Assembly (NCBI GenBank): GCA_027579435.1 | Contig: JANBPK010000947.1 | Coordinates: forward strand, 1-64,000 | DNA: 64,000 nucleotides | Direction: 5' to 3' | Source: Candolleomyces eurysporus | Taxonomy: Eukaryota; Basidiomycota; Agaricomycetes; Agaricales; Psathyrellaceae | In this document: piece after piece, positions 1-10,571 of the stretch | Numbering within the stretch: position 1 is the stretch's first letter | Layout of the letters: every line of letters starts with the position of its first letter | Notes under the pieces: model-generated | Seen by the model: only the letters and a program-made list of their open reading frames with translations | The model's database searches: none | Told to the model about the DNA's origin: nothing | Made by a program: the position numbers and the translations under genes

Positions 1-709
1 GGGGGCTCATACACGGCTTCAGGAACAGGAACAACGGGCGCTGGAGCCTGCTCGGGGGCAACAGGTGCAGCGGTCTCTGCATCCTGCTCCTCCTCGCCCT
101 CGTCACCCTCAACGCTCTCCTCCTTCAAGAAGCGGAAGATATCGTTGAGGACAAAGTAGCCGTTGGGCTGCTCGGCGAGGAAGAAGGTCTGGACGAATTT
201 GCGCCAGGGCTCGTTGCGGTTGGACATCTCACCGATGACCTGGATGACGATCCCGCCATTTGCGGATGACTGGGCATCGACAGAGTGGATGAAGACCTTG
301 CAGTCCTGGAAGCCAATCGAGGTGATTTTCTTGTGGATTTCCTGCGAAAAAGGTCAGAACAGCAATTTCAGATGGGCTGGATGGTGACGCGGCGGCCATC
401 GATACGCGTCTGGGGCCAGCGAATCGTGGAAAAAACGTCTACGACACGGGCCATGCGCCATTCGAAGGCTTCTGGCGAAAAGACGGGGCCGGGCGGGCGT
501 TGACTCACCTGCTGGCCAAAGCACGCCTGACTGTCCTCACCCTCGGTGCCGTGGATGAACGTCGAGCTCTTGTTGTAGAAACAGTGCAGGCGATGGGGCT
601 CTTTGTTGACAAAGGTGTAGTACTGGGGCACAAACTGCCATCCCACCTCTGATGGGACGACGTTTTGGTGGATGGGGCCGTTGGGGTTGGGTGCAGCTGG
701 TGTCGTCAT
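1..709 (-). CDS. G3BP/Bre5-like protein, NTF2-like domain (partial, 3' end outside window)
   Basis: The start ATG is at 709-707 and the 3' end lies beyond base 1. Exon 1 (709-509) ends at a GTGAGT donor. Exon 2 starts at 341 after a GCAG acceptor and continues in frame off the window. The N-terminal ~120 residues read as an NTF2-like fold of the Ras-GAP SH3-binding protein / Bre5 type: GWQFVPQYYTFVNKEP near residue 22, then FYNKSSTFIHG, KITSIGFQDCKVFIHSVDAQ, GIVIQVIGEMSN, WRKFVQTFFLA and NGYFVLNDIFRFL. An acidic, Glu/Ala/Pro-rich linker follows. In this family an RRM normally lies at the C-terminus; that part is not visible here. Known roles are as cofactor of the Ubp3 deubiquitinase (yeast Bre5) and stress-granule assembly (G3BP). 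The gene is divergent from het-C and shares a ~320-bp spacer with it. Confidence 0.9.
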
Positions 710-1030
710 GTTTGCGGGGTCTGCTGGACGGTCAGTGGCGATTTGGGGGAGATCCAGACGGACGACGTACGAAAAAAAAGGATTAAAAGTAGAGGGTAAG
801 GATGAAAAAGGGTGAAGAGGCGGTTCTGTGCAGCGTCGTGTGTGCGGAGAAGGGCGAGCTGCCTGAAAATTCCAGAGATCACTCCCAAGTCTTCTTCGGC
901 ATCTCGCGGTGGCGCGCGCTTACATGAGTCGCGGGTTCGATTCCGCGCGACGCATTTCTTTTCTGCCGCACGGCTCCCATTTCGTCATCTTATCAACTCA
1001 CCGCCGCCCATCCCTTTCTTGCCCTTAACC
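710..1030. promoter_or_regulatory. Divergent intergenic region between G3BP-like and het-C genes
   Basis: This 321-bp spacer separates two divergent start codons and must contain both 5' UTRs and promoters. No clear TATA box is visible. It contains a sequence at about 928-945 that resembles a tRNA B box, but no tRNA fold can be built around it. Confidence 0.5.
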
Positions 1031-4000
1031 ATGTCCCGCAACCACTCCTACCTACTGCTGCTCGTCTTTATATTCGCCTTTTGCCTCTCCAACAATGGCG
1101 TCTACGCCTTTGGTGCAGGCAACATCCCCTCGTGCGTTCAGAGCACCCCCGATGATGAGCTTAACTGACAACCTCCAGGTTCGCTTACATGGAGGGAAAG
1201 GCTTTCCGGCACGGAGACATCGTACGCCCAACCCCCTCCCACCCATGCACTATGCTCACACCCCGCGCAGGAGGACGTCCTCGCCGATCTCATAAAGCGA
1301 GCCGGCGGTGCGATATCGATCGCCAATCTCCTGCACAAGGGACACAAATTCAACGGGCTCGACATTAAGCGTGTTTACTTTGGGTAAGCCATGCAGATCT
1401 GCAAATCCTTCCGGCAATGATAGTGAGACCTTCTCTCGACAGCAATTGGCTTCGGGATTACAGTCAGGCGAGCATTATATCACTGTCTCCCCGCTGTCTT
1501 AGATCTCTAATGTCGGGCATGTACAGGCCGTCGACATCGCAGCATTGAAGAAGGTGCAGTTTCAGGTGGGCGCCCATATACCTTTTATGCCCTCCGTCCT
1601 TGACCCATTTGGCTGTGGCGCAGACTATCATCAATCTGTGTATGGCCCTTGGTTTCCTGGTCAGCGTTGCTCATCCTTCGTCTGTGAGATTGTAACTGAT
1701 CGATATAGGCCCATGGATATGCAACCAATGAATTCGAAGTCACTCCGGAACGTCTTGGATGCTATCTCCCCGTAAGCCGACCCCGTCAATGTCGTCATTG
1801 ACCTGTTCCTTAACCAGTATAAAGGTTGAGCATATCGACAATCCTAAAGGCTATGGCGAAGGAGAAGACCCCAGAAAGTATCATCCTGGTCTTCGCGGTC
1901 CCGTCGATGTACGTCCCCTGACCCTATTACTCATACTTTCCAAGCTGATCTCTTGGGCACAGCCAAGAGAATTGGAAGTAGATCCCAGAACTGGCATGAA
2001 GAACTATATCGCCAATGGTAAGCTGTTCGTGCTACAGGTCCTATATAATTTCACTCACTCGCTTCACAGAAAGTGGTCACTGGGACACTTCCAAGGCCCT
2101 CGTCAGGCGAACCATCGAACAGTGCATCCACATCGGCAGGCGTCACAGGGCAAATGGCCAAAAGCAGGATGAGTACGAAGCTTTCAGGCTTCTAGGCACT
2201 TTCGTATGTCTAACATGCGTAACACTCTTCCTCCCTCTCACTGACATTTTTCTCTCGTGGTTAGCTTCATACCTTGGAAGACTACCCTGCTCACTCCAAC
2301 TTCTGCGAGCTCGTCCTCATTAGTATGGGTCACAACGAGGTGTTCCCCCATGTCGGCGATCAAATTCGTATTCAGGCACCCAACGGCAAGTGGGTTGCGC
2401 CCATCGTTACTGGTAAGTCCTGCTTTAGCTTCGGATGATCGTGTTCGAATTTTAAGTTGCTGCTTGCAGGTACTTTCGGATCGGATGATTTCTTCCACTC
2501 TCTCCTTGGAGGTCAGTAACCTATTCTTCTTTGAGTTTCCAACATAGCTAATCGTCGCAACAGAGGCCAGCGATCATCTTGTGCGTCATACGACTAATCA
2601 ATAGCTTCTAGGTTTATATACTGACCGTCTTTAACTCTCGAACATTAGAGCGAAGTGAGCAGCCTTTGATCCACCTAATTTCAAATCACTCACCCATATA
2701 TCCCAGGCATCCGTCTCCGACCTGAACAAAGAACTCGAAAAAGCGCGCTCCAAATCGAGAAGCACAACTCGCGGTCCGGGAGGTCCACCCTGCAAACCCA
2801 TCGACGCCGTCACCGACCTCCTCTCAGCCTTCCCAGGAGGCAACGACATGTCTCGTGAACTAGAACAAGTGTCGAGGGCAACGGATCCCGCTGCCGGGGG
2901 AAAGAAGCCGGAAGAAATGAGTCCCCAGGAGTTGCATGCCCAATTGTGGAAAGTCTTGACTGTCCGAGATGCGATTGTGAAGAAGATCAGTAAGACCATT
3001 GAGAAGATTCCGGGGTTGGGGCCGTTGATTGAGAAGTTGATGGAGTCGATTTCGGGTGAGCGTTATGTCTTTGAGTGGAGGTTTCTTTTGCGTTGTCACT
3101 GACGAGGACATGTAGTGTTTGTTTTCACCACGATTGAAGTGAGATTATCTATCTCAGGCACGATCTATAGGCTTCGGTGTTAATAACGTCTTATAGCCTT
3201 TCTTGAAGCCTATCCTCAAATCTGCCACTTCTGGCCTTCAGAGTGCGTCTGCAGAGGTTGTCAATAGCCACGACCAGTACGAAGTTTTCAACGATCCCCG
3301 TGCTGTACGTGTTCCTTCCAGGCTCTTCATCGCGTTTTTCGAATCTTATATTTTTCTTCCAGTCTGATCCTACACACTCGTTCTTGAGTAAGGATCACTT
3401 CAACCTGATTCTTAACGAACCTGCTGGTCAGCTTGCCAAGGTCATCGTGGTGAGTAAAGAGTCATTTGCAGCTGCAAGGAATTGTCTGAATGCGCTTTAG
3501 GTGAACACTGTGACATTAGTCTCAAAGGCATGGGATGATAACTCTGTCAATGTTCATAACGTCACCGAGGAGGTTTTGCAATGCCTGTAAGTCTTTTTCA
3601 CCCTCCGAAAGTCGCCTCTCTGACTTTCAACTTAGCTTCCACCCTGACTTCCACAATCCTCAGTCCAAAGTCCAACGGGAGATGCTCCAATGCATGCACG
3701 ACTGGTTCAACAAACTAGGTGGCCGCCAACTCGACGTCCTCCGCCGACTGAACAAACAATCCGTTCGAAACCACGAGAACATCCGACTTGCAGGTGAAGG
3801 AGGTGCCCCGTCTGCGGATGGAACCTATGCCCAAGGACAGGCGTTCCAATTCCAGCAAAACATCGCAAGCTACGCTCAATCCCACATTCCTGGATTCTCG
3901 TCTGCCCAAAACGCCCTCGGTGGATTCGGAGGACCGTCTAGAGACGGACCTGGGGGACCTCCAAGCGGGTACCCCAGTGCACCGCAAATGTCGCACTCCA

Positions 4001-4572
4001 TCTCCGCGCCTTCTGGGTCTGGTGAAGCGGCTTCGTACTATGGTGGAGGGGATAGCAAGCCCTCAGCAAACGCCTATGCGCCGCCTAGTCTTCCAGCGAG
4101 TGCTACGCCCTCGTCGTATGGAGGTGTGACTGGAGGGTACGGCGGTGCGCCTCCTTCGCACCCCCCTCCTCCTCAGAAATCGGGCTATGCACCATCCTAT
4201 GCTCAGCCTCCCCCTTCCCAGAGCGGGGGAGGGGCACCACCGCCTTCGTTCCCCGGCTCTCAGTCTGGGTTCCCTGGAGGACCGCCGGGAGGGGGACCTG
4301 GGTTCCCTGATTCAGGAGCACCTCCTTACGGTGGTGGGTATGGGGGGCCTCCGCCGCCTTCGTTCCCTGGTGGTGGGTATGGAATGCCGCAGAGTTCGTA
4401 CCCTGGAGGGCCGCCTGGTGGACCGCCTGGGGGCTCGCCGTTTGGATTCCCGGGTGCGGAGCCGTATCAGGGTGGGTATCCTGGACAGCCTCATGGACAA
4501 CATGGACATCATGGTCATCATGGGCATGGTTCCCCTCCTCCTTCGTTCCCTGGTGCGCCTGGAGGGTGGTGA
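1031..4572 (+). CDS. het-C: HET-C-type heterokaryon incompatibility protein
   Basis: This many-exon gene starts at 1031 with a hydrophobic signal peptide (LLLLVFIFAFCLS). The mature N-terminus GAGNIPSFAYMEGKAFRHGDI follows, split by introns after GTGCGT and GTACGC donors. The Het-C core is clear: DLIKRAGGAISIANLL, IKRVYFGNWLRDYSQAVD, INLCMALGFLAHGYAT, YVEHIDNPKGY-like, HIGRRHRANGQKQDEYEA, FLHTLEDYPAHSNFCELVL, GTFGSDDFFHSLLGEASDHL and IPGLGPLIEKL. The last exon (from about 3637) carries HPDFHNPQSKVQREMLQCMHD and then a long Gly/Pro/Ser/Tyr-rich tail of over 200 residues ending at the TGA 4570-4572. Exon 2564-2580 is 17 nt and the next, 2649-2654, is only 6 nt (Ser-Glu). In Neurospora HET-C acts with the NLR-like PIN-C in allorecognition. 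Whether this copy acts in incompatibility is inference. Confidence 0.93.
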
Positions 4573-5277
4573 AGTTGAGGTGATTTTGGGTGACTAGGGA
4601 AAAGGGGGTTGACTCTCACTCGAACGGACGGACGGACGGAAGGAGAAGACGAATGGAAGAAGTGAATTAAATCGTATGAATATTATCAGAAGTGCAAGAA
4701 TTTTGTATTACTTACTTAACGTAACGAAAAATGCAAGCAGGTTTCTTTTCTATTGATCGTGAACTTGCTCATGAGTGGATTTCTGGAGGTTCTGTAGCTT
4801 CATTTAAGTCAAGTAACACCGCCTCGAAGCCGTTGAGTTATCAACCTTTCGGGTCCACGTAGAGATACAAACTTTCGCAATGCAGATGGCGAACATCATT
4901 ATCTTATGGTCAAATTGCACGCTTTAATCGCGGTTCGTGATGTACCTCTCGAAATAAGTCACCGATGGTGTGTAGAGCTCTCGTGAAGTCAGACGAGAGA
5001 ACCGACCTTCGGGGGCGACGTAATTTGAGATAGTCCGGGACCAGCGTAAGCAATACTCATCTGTAGCCAAACTGAACGAAATCGTAGTTTAAACGAGAAA
5101 GATGAGAACTCGTATATCGTCGCATGGATGAGAGCGCTGATGATGGACATGTTATGGAAACAGCTGCCTCCATCGGGGCCGATTGATCGAGGCGCTCAAA
5201 CGGGCGTTTGTTCAGGCTCTCGTACCGGTAAATACACACCCACCCCTCATCGCACAGACTATACACCCTAAGCACCT
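4573..5277. other. Convergent 3' intergenic region
   Basis: This 705-bp interval lies between the het-C stop and the stop of the transcription-factor gene on the other strand. It should contain both 3' UTRs. I see no gene, repeat or RNA fold that I can support. Confidence 0.5.
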
Positions 5278-8200
5278 CTAAAACTCGAAGCTGAAATCCT
5301 CGGAGCCTTGGAAAGAATTCAAGTATTGCTGGGAAGAATTTAGGACTTCCACTTCCGACAGATATCTTTCCCAGTCATTGATGCTGCGAGAAGTGATGAG
5401 AGTTTCCCTGAGTCAGCGGCTGGTCCTTCGAGGATGTATCAGCGTTTAAAAAACTCACTCGCATCCCATTGGTATACCTGTCCACAGCGCAGCACCCTGA
5501 TCGTCCATAACGTTGCTTCCTTGGTCGTGACCGGGTCCTTCTAGTGAGAGCCAGTTGAGCAGGTCGATCCCAACCGGTAAAGAAAGGGGGCCACAGACTC
5601 GGAAATACTTACGAGTAGGGAAAGACGTCGAAAGCGATGGAGGCTGCACGTTGGACGCAGACCCACCCGCGGGCCACGCGCAACTTGAAGAGGTGGTCGA
5701 ATTCCCAGTGGCAAATATCTGGTTGAAAAAGATATCCTGACTCGGAGAGTAAGATTGGTTCGGGTCAACGGGAGGGCTAGCCTGAAGTGGGGCCCTGCTA
5801 GCATCTTGTTCACCGCTATGGCTGCTGGTGGCTTGTCCACACTCAACCCAAAGTTGATCAAACTGCTGCTGGTTGAGCCGCGCGAAGGTCCCGCTAAGGT
5901 CCGATCCATAGGTACTGAAAGGTACTTGGGTTGAGCCTGCGTCAGCTTGATCCAGTCCAGTATGAGGTAAACCGCTTGAAGTGCTGGATGTGCCCAATAT
6001 TGATGAGCGGTTTGCATCCGTGCTGAAGTCACCGTGCTCGCAGATGACATTGTTACTATCCATTGCCGAGTTCGTCGCCTCTTGTGAGCAGGGTGCCGAA
6101 GCAGATGATTGGGCTTCCACGTTGTCAGAGTTATCTGTCTCTCCTTCTGCAGTGGCAGTGTTACAACGGCGCTTTGAGCGTGTCGCGGGTGCCGGTTCTG
6201 GTGATATTTTTCCGACAGAAACCAAAGCCATCAATATGTCACTGGCTTCAATTAGCGATCTTATAACTTGAGACCCCGACAGCAAACGGACTTACCAATA
6301 CCGTCCTGCTACATGCCACCTGCATATGTCGGTCCTCTGCGTAGTGACAAAATTTCAATGCTCACCTATCTTCGTAGCTCTTGATTACCTTTATGCATGT
6401 GAAGACCGCGTCGATATCCCTCCTTTCGCTTGCTAATGCATGCCCTGTATCCCTTGCCCTCCAGACGTTCAGGATTAGCATAAGACCAGCCGTAAAGAGA
6501 GCTGGCTTGAGTTAGGAATGGTGTCAGATATCGATGACTGACGGCCATTTTAGCGCGAGAAACCCCATACCTGGGCATGAGGAGCAGTGAATTTACCGTC
6601 TCGAGACTGTCTCTCCACTATCCGGGTGCATGCTCTCGCAGCGTTTATGCAGATCGCCAAGGATGACATCGCCAGCTTCTGATGAGCTTTACACATGACA
6701 AATTGACGATGTGCTAGCATTTGCGTGGCATAGTAAGTGATGAACAGTTTGGCGGACTGGTTTAGGAATGGCCCTTGGAGACGATCGGGGTTCCAACGAA
6801 CTGTTGAAATTAATGGATGAATACCGTACTCACAGTGAAAAAAAGACGTACGATGTTGTGGTACGGAGTCGACCCAAGCGTTCATCGCGGAGTCAAGATT
6901 CGCGAGTGTAATTCTGTCCCATTCTATATCAGAAATTCCAGGGGGCGGATCAGGGCGTTTTACAGAAAACTGTGAGCCGAATCTGAATCAGAGGACGAAT
7001 TTATATGCCTTGGGGAGACTTACGAATGCTCTGTGAGACGAGCAGTGTATTTCAAACAGTTTGAGAAGCGAGCAGAAGTAAGAGACCTTTGATGGGACTC
7101 CAGGGGGTTGTTTGAACGCCAGTTCAGGATTAGGGTGATCCCAGTACTCGTCGTCGCAGTCAATCGGCATCTCCACGTCGAAGCTGTGAATTTTGAAGTA
7201 TCAATAGATTGTCATCTTCGAGTGCCAGATAGTGCGACAAGATACGCACTCCGACGCGTTTATGGCAGCCGGTCGCCCGACCATTGCAGCCAACATGGCG
7301 TCCATCAAGAGAAGCGTCCAAAACACTCTCTTGCGAAGTTCACCCTCTGCTGTAGGTCTCGTTCCATCTTCCTTCTTGTTGAGGCCGATATCTTGCGCCG
7401 CCCTGATCCCGAATCCGATGAGATACCAGCTCCTATCTGCAATAGACGTTGCTTGGAGATAAGTTATCACTAGCTGGATCAAGGCTGAGCAAAATTCTGA
7501 AAATGGCTGAAAGAAGGTCACGAACGCAAAGAGCTTGGAGCTCATGAAGTGAAGGTGCTCGCCGAAACGACTCTTGAAAGAGTCTCATTTGACGGAACCA
7601 TTTGAAGCCGCTGCTATGATAAGAGGTATTTCCGTCCAGGAGCACCCGCTCATCATTAGAGTAGCGCGCTGCCACAGTACAGACTCCCATAACAAGGCCA
7701 CCAAAATCCGGGTCAGTGAGGTGAAGCCCGGCTTTCAAAGATTTCTCGAAAGTCGGACGGTGCAGCAAAGGCATGTAGATGTTGACGCAGTCATAGTACA
7801 GCTGCACAAGGTTTTCCAAAAGATCGGGTGGAGGGAAGTCGTAAGGTCTGTTCTCTGGAGACGGTGGCTGCTCCCACTGTGATTCTCAACGGTCAGGATT
7901 TTGAATCAGCCGGTGAAACAAGTGGAAACTAACCGGGTAAACAGTCCAGAACTCTGGCCGCATATGCTGCTTTACAGATCTTATGGTCGGTTCCTGATCA
8001 AACCATTGGCAAGACACTCCCTCAAGCTCCAAAGCGGTCGTATCCACCAGGGCAACGTCGCTTGATGGGCCAAAGAATCGCTCTGTCGAGCTACTGAGAA
8101 CCAACGATCGTTTGAGAGTATTCGCGAGAGTGCCCGGGGTTGCTGAGTTTTCTTCCCCATCCCCTGCTGGTACGTCATCCGGTTTGTTGTGGCTTTCGAG

Positions 8201-8852
8201 GACCGACTCTTGTGCAGGAATTGAGACAAGTGAAATTCCACTAATACTCGACGAAGGCTCGGGCCCCAATGAAGGAATTGACGATGTTATACCATCCCCA
8301 TTGGCTACAGCAGCCTCTAAGGCACGCGCATAACGAGCAAGGTCTACGATCACCTCTCGAGCGAGTATTGGACTTGCCGGAGCTTGATACGATCCGGAAA
8401 GGATTGTGTTCAGCAGTGGATCCATGCCCTCCCGGAGTTCAGCCAGAGATTTCCCCTGCGAATTAGCGTCTTGGAGGTAACGGAATGCCTGACTCTTTTT
8501 CTAATGATAAAGAAATTGAATCGATGGCTAGCTGGAGTTCCTGATTGCTCATTGTACGAACCTGGGCGATGTAAAGGTGAGTGCATTCTGTACTAGAAGA
8601 AGCGCAATTCGAACACTTCTGTCCTGGCTTTTCGGCAGCGTCACCTTTGGGTCAAATCAGCCAGCGCCAAGGGATCCCAACGAAATATGTACAGCGTACT
8701 GCAGGCTTATGAGCATCGATGGCAACGGTTTAACCGTAGGGACACCCACTCTTTCGATGACGACACACGTCGCATGCCCCACGCAGTCTCCTCCGCTTCG
8801 CCTTGACTGGTCCCTCAAGGTTCTGGAATCGATACTCTACTTCAGGAGCCAT
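5278..8852 (-). CDS. Zn2Cys6 fungal transcription factor with MHR (fungal_trans) domain
   Basis: The start is ATG 8852-8850. A basic run (KAKRRRLRG) leads into the zinc cluster ACDVCRHRK-IRC-DAAEKPGQKCSNCASSSTEC with spacing C-x2-C-x6-C-x9-C-x2-C-x6-C. The cluster is split by two introns (8749-8699 and 8692-8645) that isolate a 6-nt exon, 8693-8698. A linker exon follows (from 8455). The middle homology region then reads LVQLYYDCVNIYMPLLHRPTFEKSL, GVCTVAARYSND, WYLIGFGIRAAQDIGLN, RVFWTLLLMDAMLAAMVGRPAAI and DDEYWDHPNP. The C-terminal half is Ser/Thr/Gln-rich and acidic, ending with INDWERYLSEVEVLN and stop TAG 5280-5278. The product should be a nuclear DNA-binding regulator. No adjacent cluster points to its targets, and I assign no gene name. 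Confidence 0.92.
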
Positions 8853-10013
8853 TTCAGTCTAGTGGTGGGTTTCGGACAAAGTGCGAAGGTCTTTATTTAT
8901 CAACAACGATTGTGGCGCTTTCCCGTTTTGATGAAATAACAAGCCGCGGTTGTCGTAGCGCTAGAGGACTGCGGAATTACTCGTGGTACCAGCCTTGTGA
9001 TATGCACTAGTACTAAGTACTAAGGACTACTCTACCAGAACCCATATCGGCTATATCGGACCCTAACTTGCCCCCACGGCACTCAACCCGCCGCCACCGT
9101 CGCTACTACAAGATGGTCGACCGCGACCACCTGGAATACCCGCCAGCCCACCATCCGAGGTCCCCGTTGTCCCTACTCCATCCGCACCTGCTTGTGGTGC
9201 GGCGCTGTATGGGAAGTGTGGTGGAGTAGTCCATCTCGTGTTTTTTTCTTCCGAAGGAGCTGATAATATTTTTCTATGTAGAGTGGCTGGTCTGGTTCTA
9301 CGACTCACTCTGAAGTACATACACCAAGCTGAACAGTTAGTTGCCCTCTCTTCTCTTTATATTCTTTTTTGGAACGCAGCTTACGATTTCCAATTTTCAC
9401 TTTCTGGACTAATACTCTCAGTACTGGTGATTTGAACGCCGACCTAAACCTTCCTATAGTCTATCCTTTCTGAAGACAACCACCGTATTAGTATACCTTG
9501 TCCCGGCGTTGTACCTTCTGAGCACCATTTGCGCAAAGGCGAAACGGCAAGCCTCGTTGAAACGGTGCCAGTGACGTTCATCTTCTCGCGCTGGGGGTAA
9601 TTGGCAGGCCCCGAAATGGTTCGACGCCCTCTTTCTCCTCGTTGTGGCACATTAACTGAACCGTGTTTCCGCTCAAAATTGCTTCATACATACACGCGAA
9701 AACTGCGCGTGTTGTGGAATTTGATGCTTGGTCCTCCTAAGGCGGACTCACCTGACACGTCTATCTTCTATGTTCCCGGTTCTTTACTCCCGATTTGGTC
9801 CACTTGCCTGCTCGACACCAAGCGCATGCATTCCTCTCAGCAAGAATTTCCGGTAATGCTACCTCTCCACTATCGTTGCTTATATGATCGCTGGATCGTG
9901 CCAGTGACTACTATTCTTTCGAGCACGTCACAGATCGCTCAGACAACTCTTTTCCTTACTTCACTCAACGTGAATGGTGAATCATATGTTACAAATCTCT
10001 GCCAGGCGGACCA
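8853..10013. other. Intergenic region upstream of the Zn2Cys6 gene
   Basis: This region holds the promoter of the minus-strand transcription factor. A small palindromic motif (CTAGTACTAAGTACTAAG) occurs near 9008-9026. The short open frames here, including a Gly-rich one on the minus strand at 9063-9320, have no start context, splice support or recognisable domain, so I see no supportable gene. Confidence 0.4.
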
Positions 10014-10571
10014 TCAGGCTGCAGGCCCCTTTGACTCATAATTATTGCTTCGAGTTCGTATGTTCCATCCATCTCGTCTACCTGCGGCCGAAAAAATTCC
10101 TCCCGAGAAGACCCCATCGTCGAACTGGGATAGAAGTGGCACTCCCTGATTGGAGTGTCGCATCCCTGTCACTGAGAAGTACATATAGCTTTTGAGTACC
10201 CTTTTTGGCTTGTGTGAAGGGGAAATCATACCGTCCATCGCTACTACTGATCCTGATCGTCCTACGTGGATTCTCTCGGTCGAGCTTGACTGTGAAGCAG
10301 TCGTTTTTATCTTCAAAGGAAAGCCACAAGGGAGGTCGCGGCATTTCCCTCGAATTTTCCCACTCGATCTGAGCACGAGCCGCGATCCATTCTAACAGCT
10401 TTTTGAGGGTTATTCAGTGGCTTCGACATTCCCAGCGTTCAGGAATCGACGACTTACACCGAAAATATTTCTGCCTGAAAAGGAAAACTGGAAGTTATAA
10501 GTATCATCCTCGTAATCCTGGAGCTCCTGGTCGAGTGCTCGTACCTTGCTGACAGCATACTCATTGTTCAT
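10014..10571 (-). CDS. Uncharacterised coding stretch 3' of the NACHT gene (separate small gene or alternative NACHT 3' exons)
   Basis: On the minus strand an open frame runs from ATG 10571 (MNNEYAVSKVRALDQELQD) to a possible GGTGTAAGT donor near 10458. After a spliceable gap (acceptor AAAAAG near 10398) it continues as LLEWIAARAQIEWENSREM, PLWLSFEDKNDCFTVKLDR and SSSDGRYDFPFTQAKK, to a GTACTC donor near 10201. A last exon from about 10123 would encode FDDGVFSGGIFSA and end at the TGA near 10014. The exon series is consistent but unproven. The first ATG lies just upstream of the NACHT stop codon in another frame. It could be an independent gene, or alternative splicing from about 10668 could add it to the NACHT protein. 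I do not recognise the domain. Confidence 0.35.

Noticed and set aside
890..960. tRNA-like sequence with GGGTTCGATTCC, resembling a B box
   Set aside because: The T-arm does not pair with a 7-nt loop, no A box or cloverleaf can be formed upstream, and the 5' match to the 3' end (GCGTCGT) lies too far away without a valid D-arm.
4145..4597. 150-codon frame overlapping the het-C tail
   Set aside because: It is a shifted reading of the Gly/Pro/Ser-rich het-C C-terminus (Arg/Leu-rich by-product), with no independent start or domain.
9063..9320. Gly/Ser-rich minus-strand frame upstream of the Zn2Cys6 gene
   Set aside because: Isolated, no splice partner and no recognisable domain; composition can arise from GC-rich DNA.
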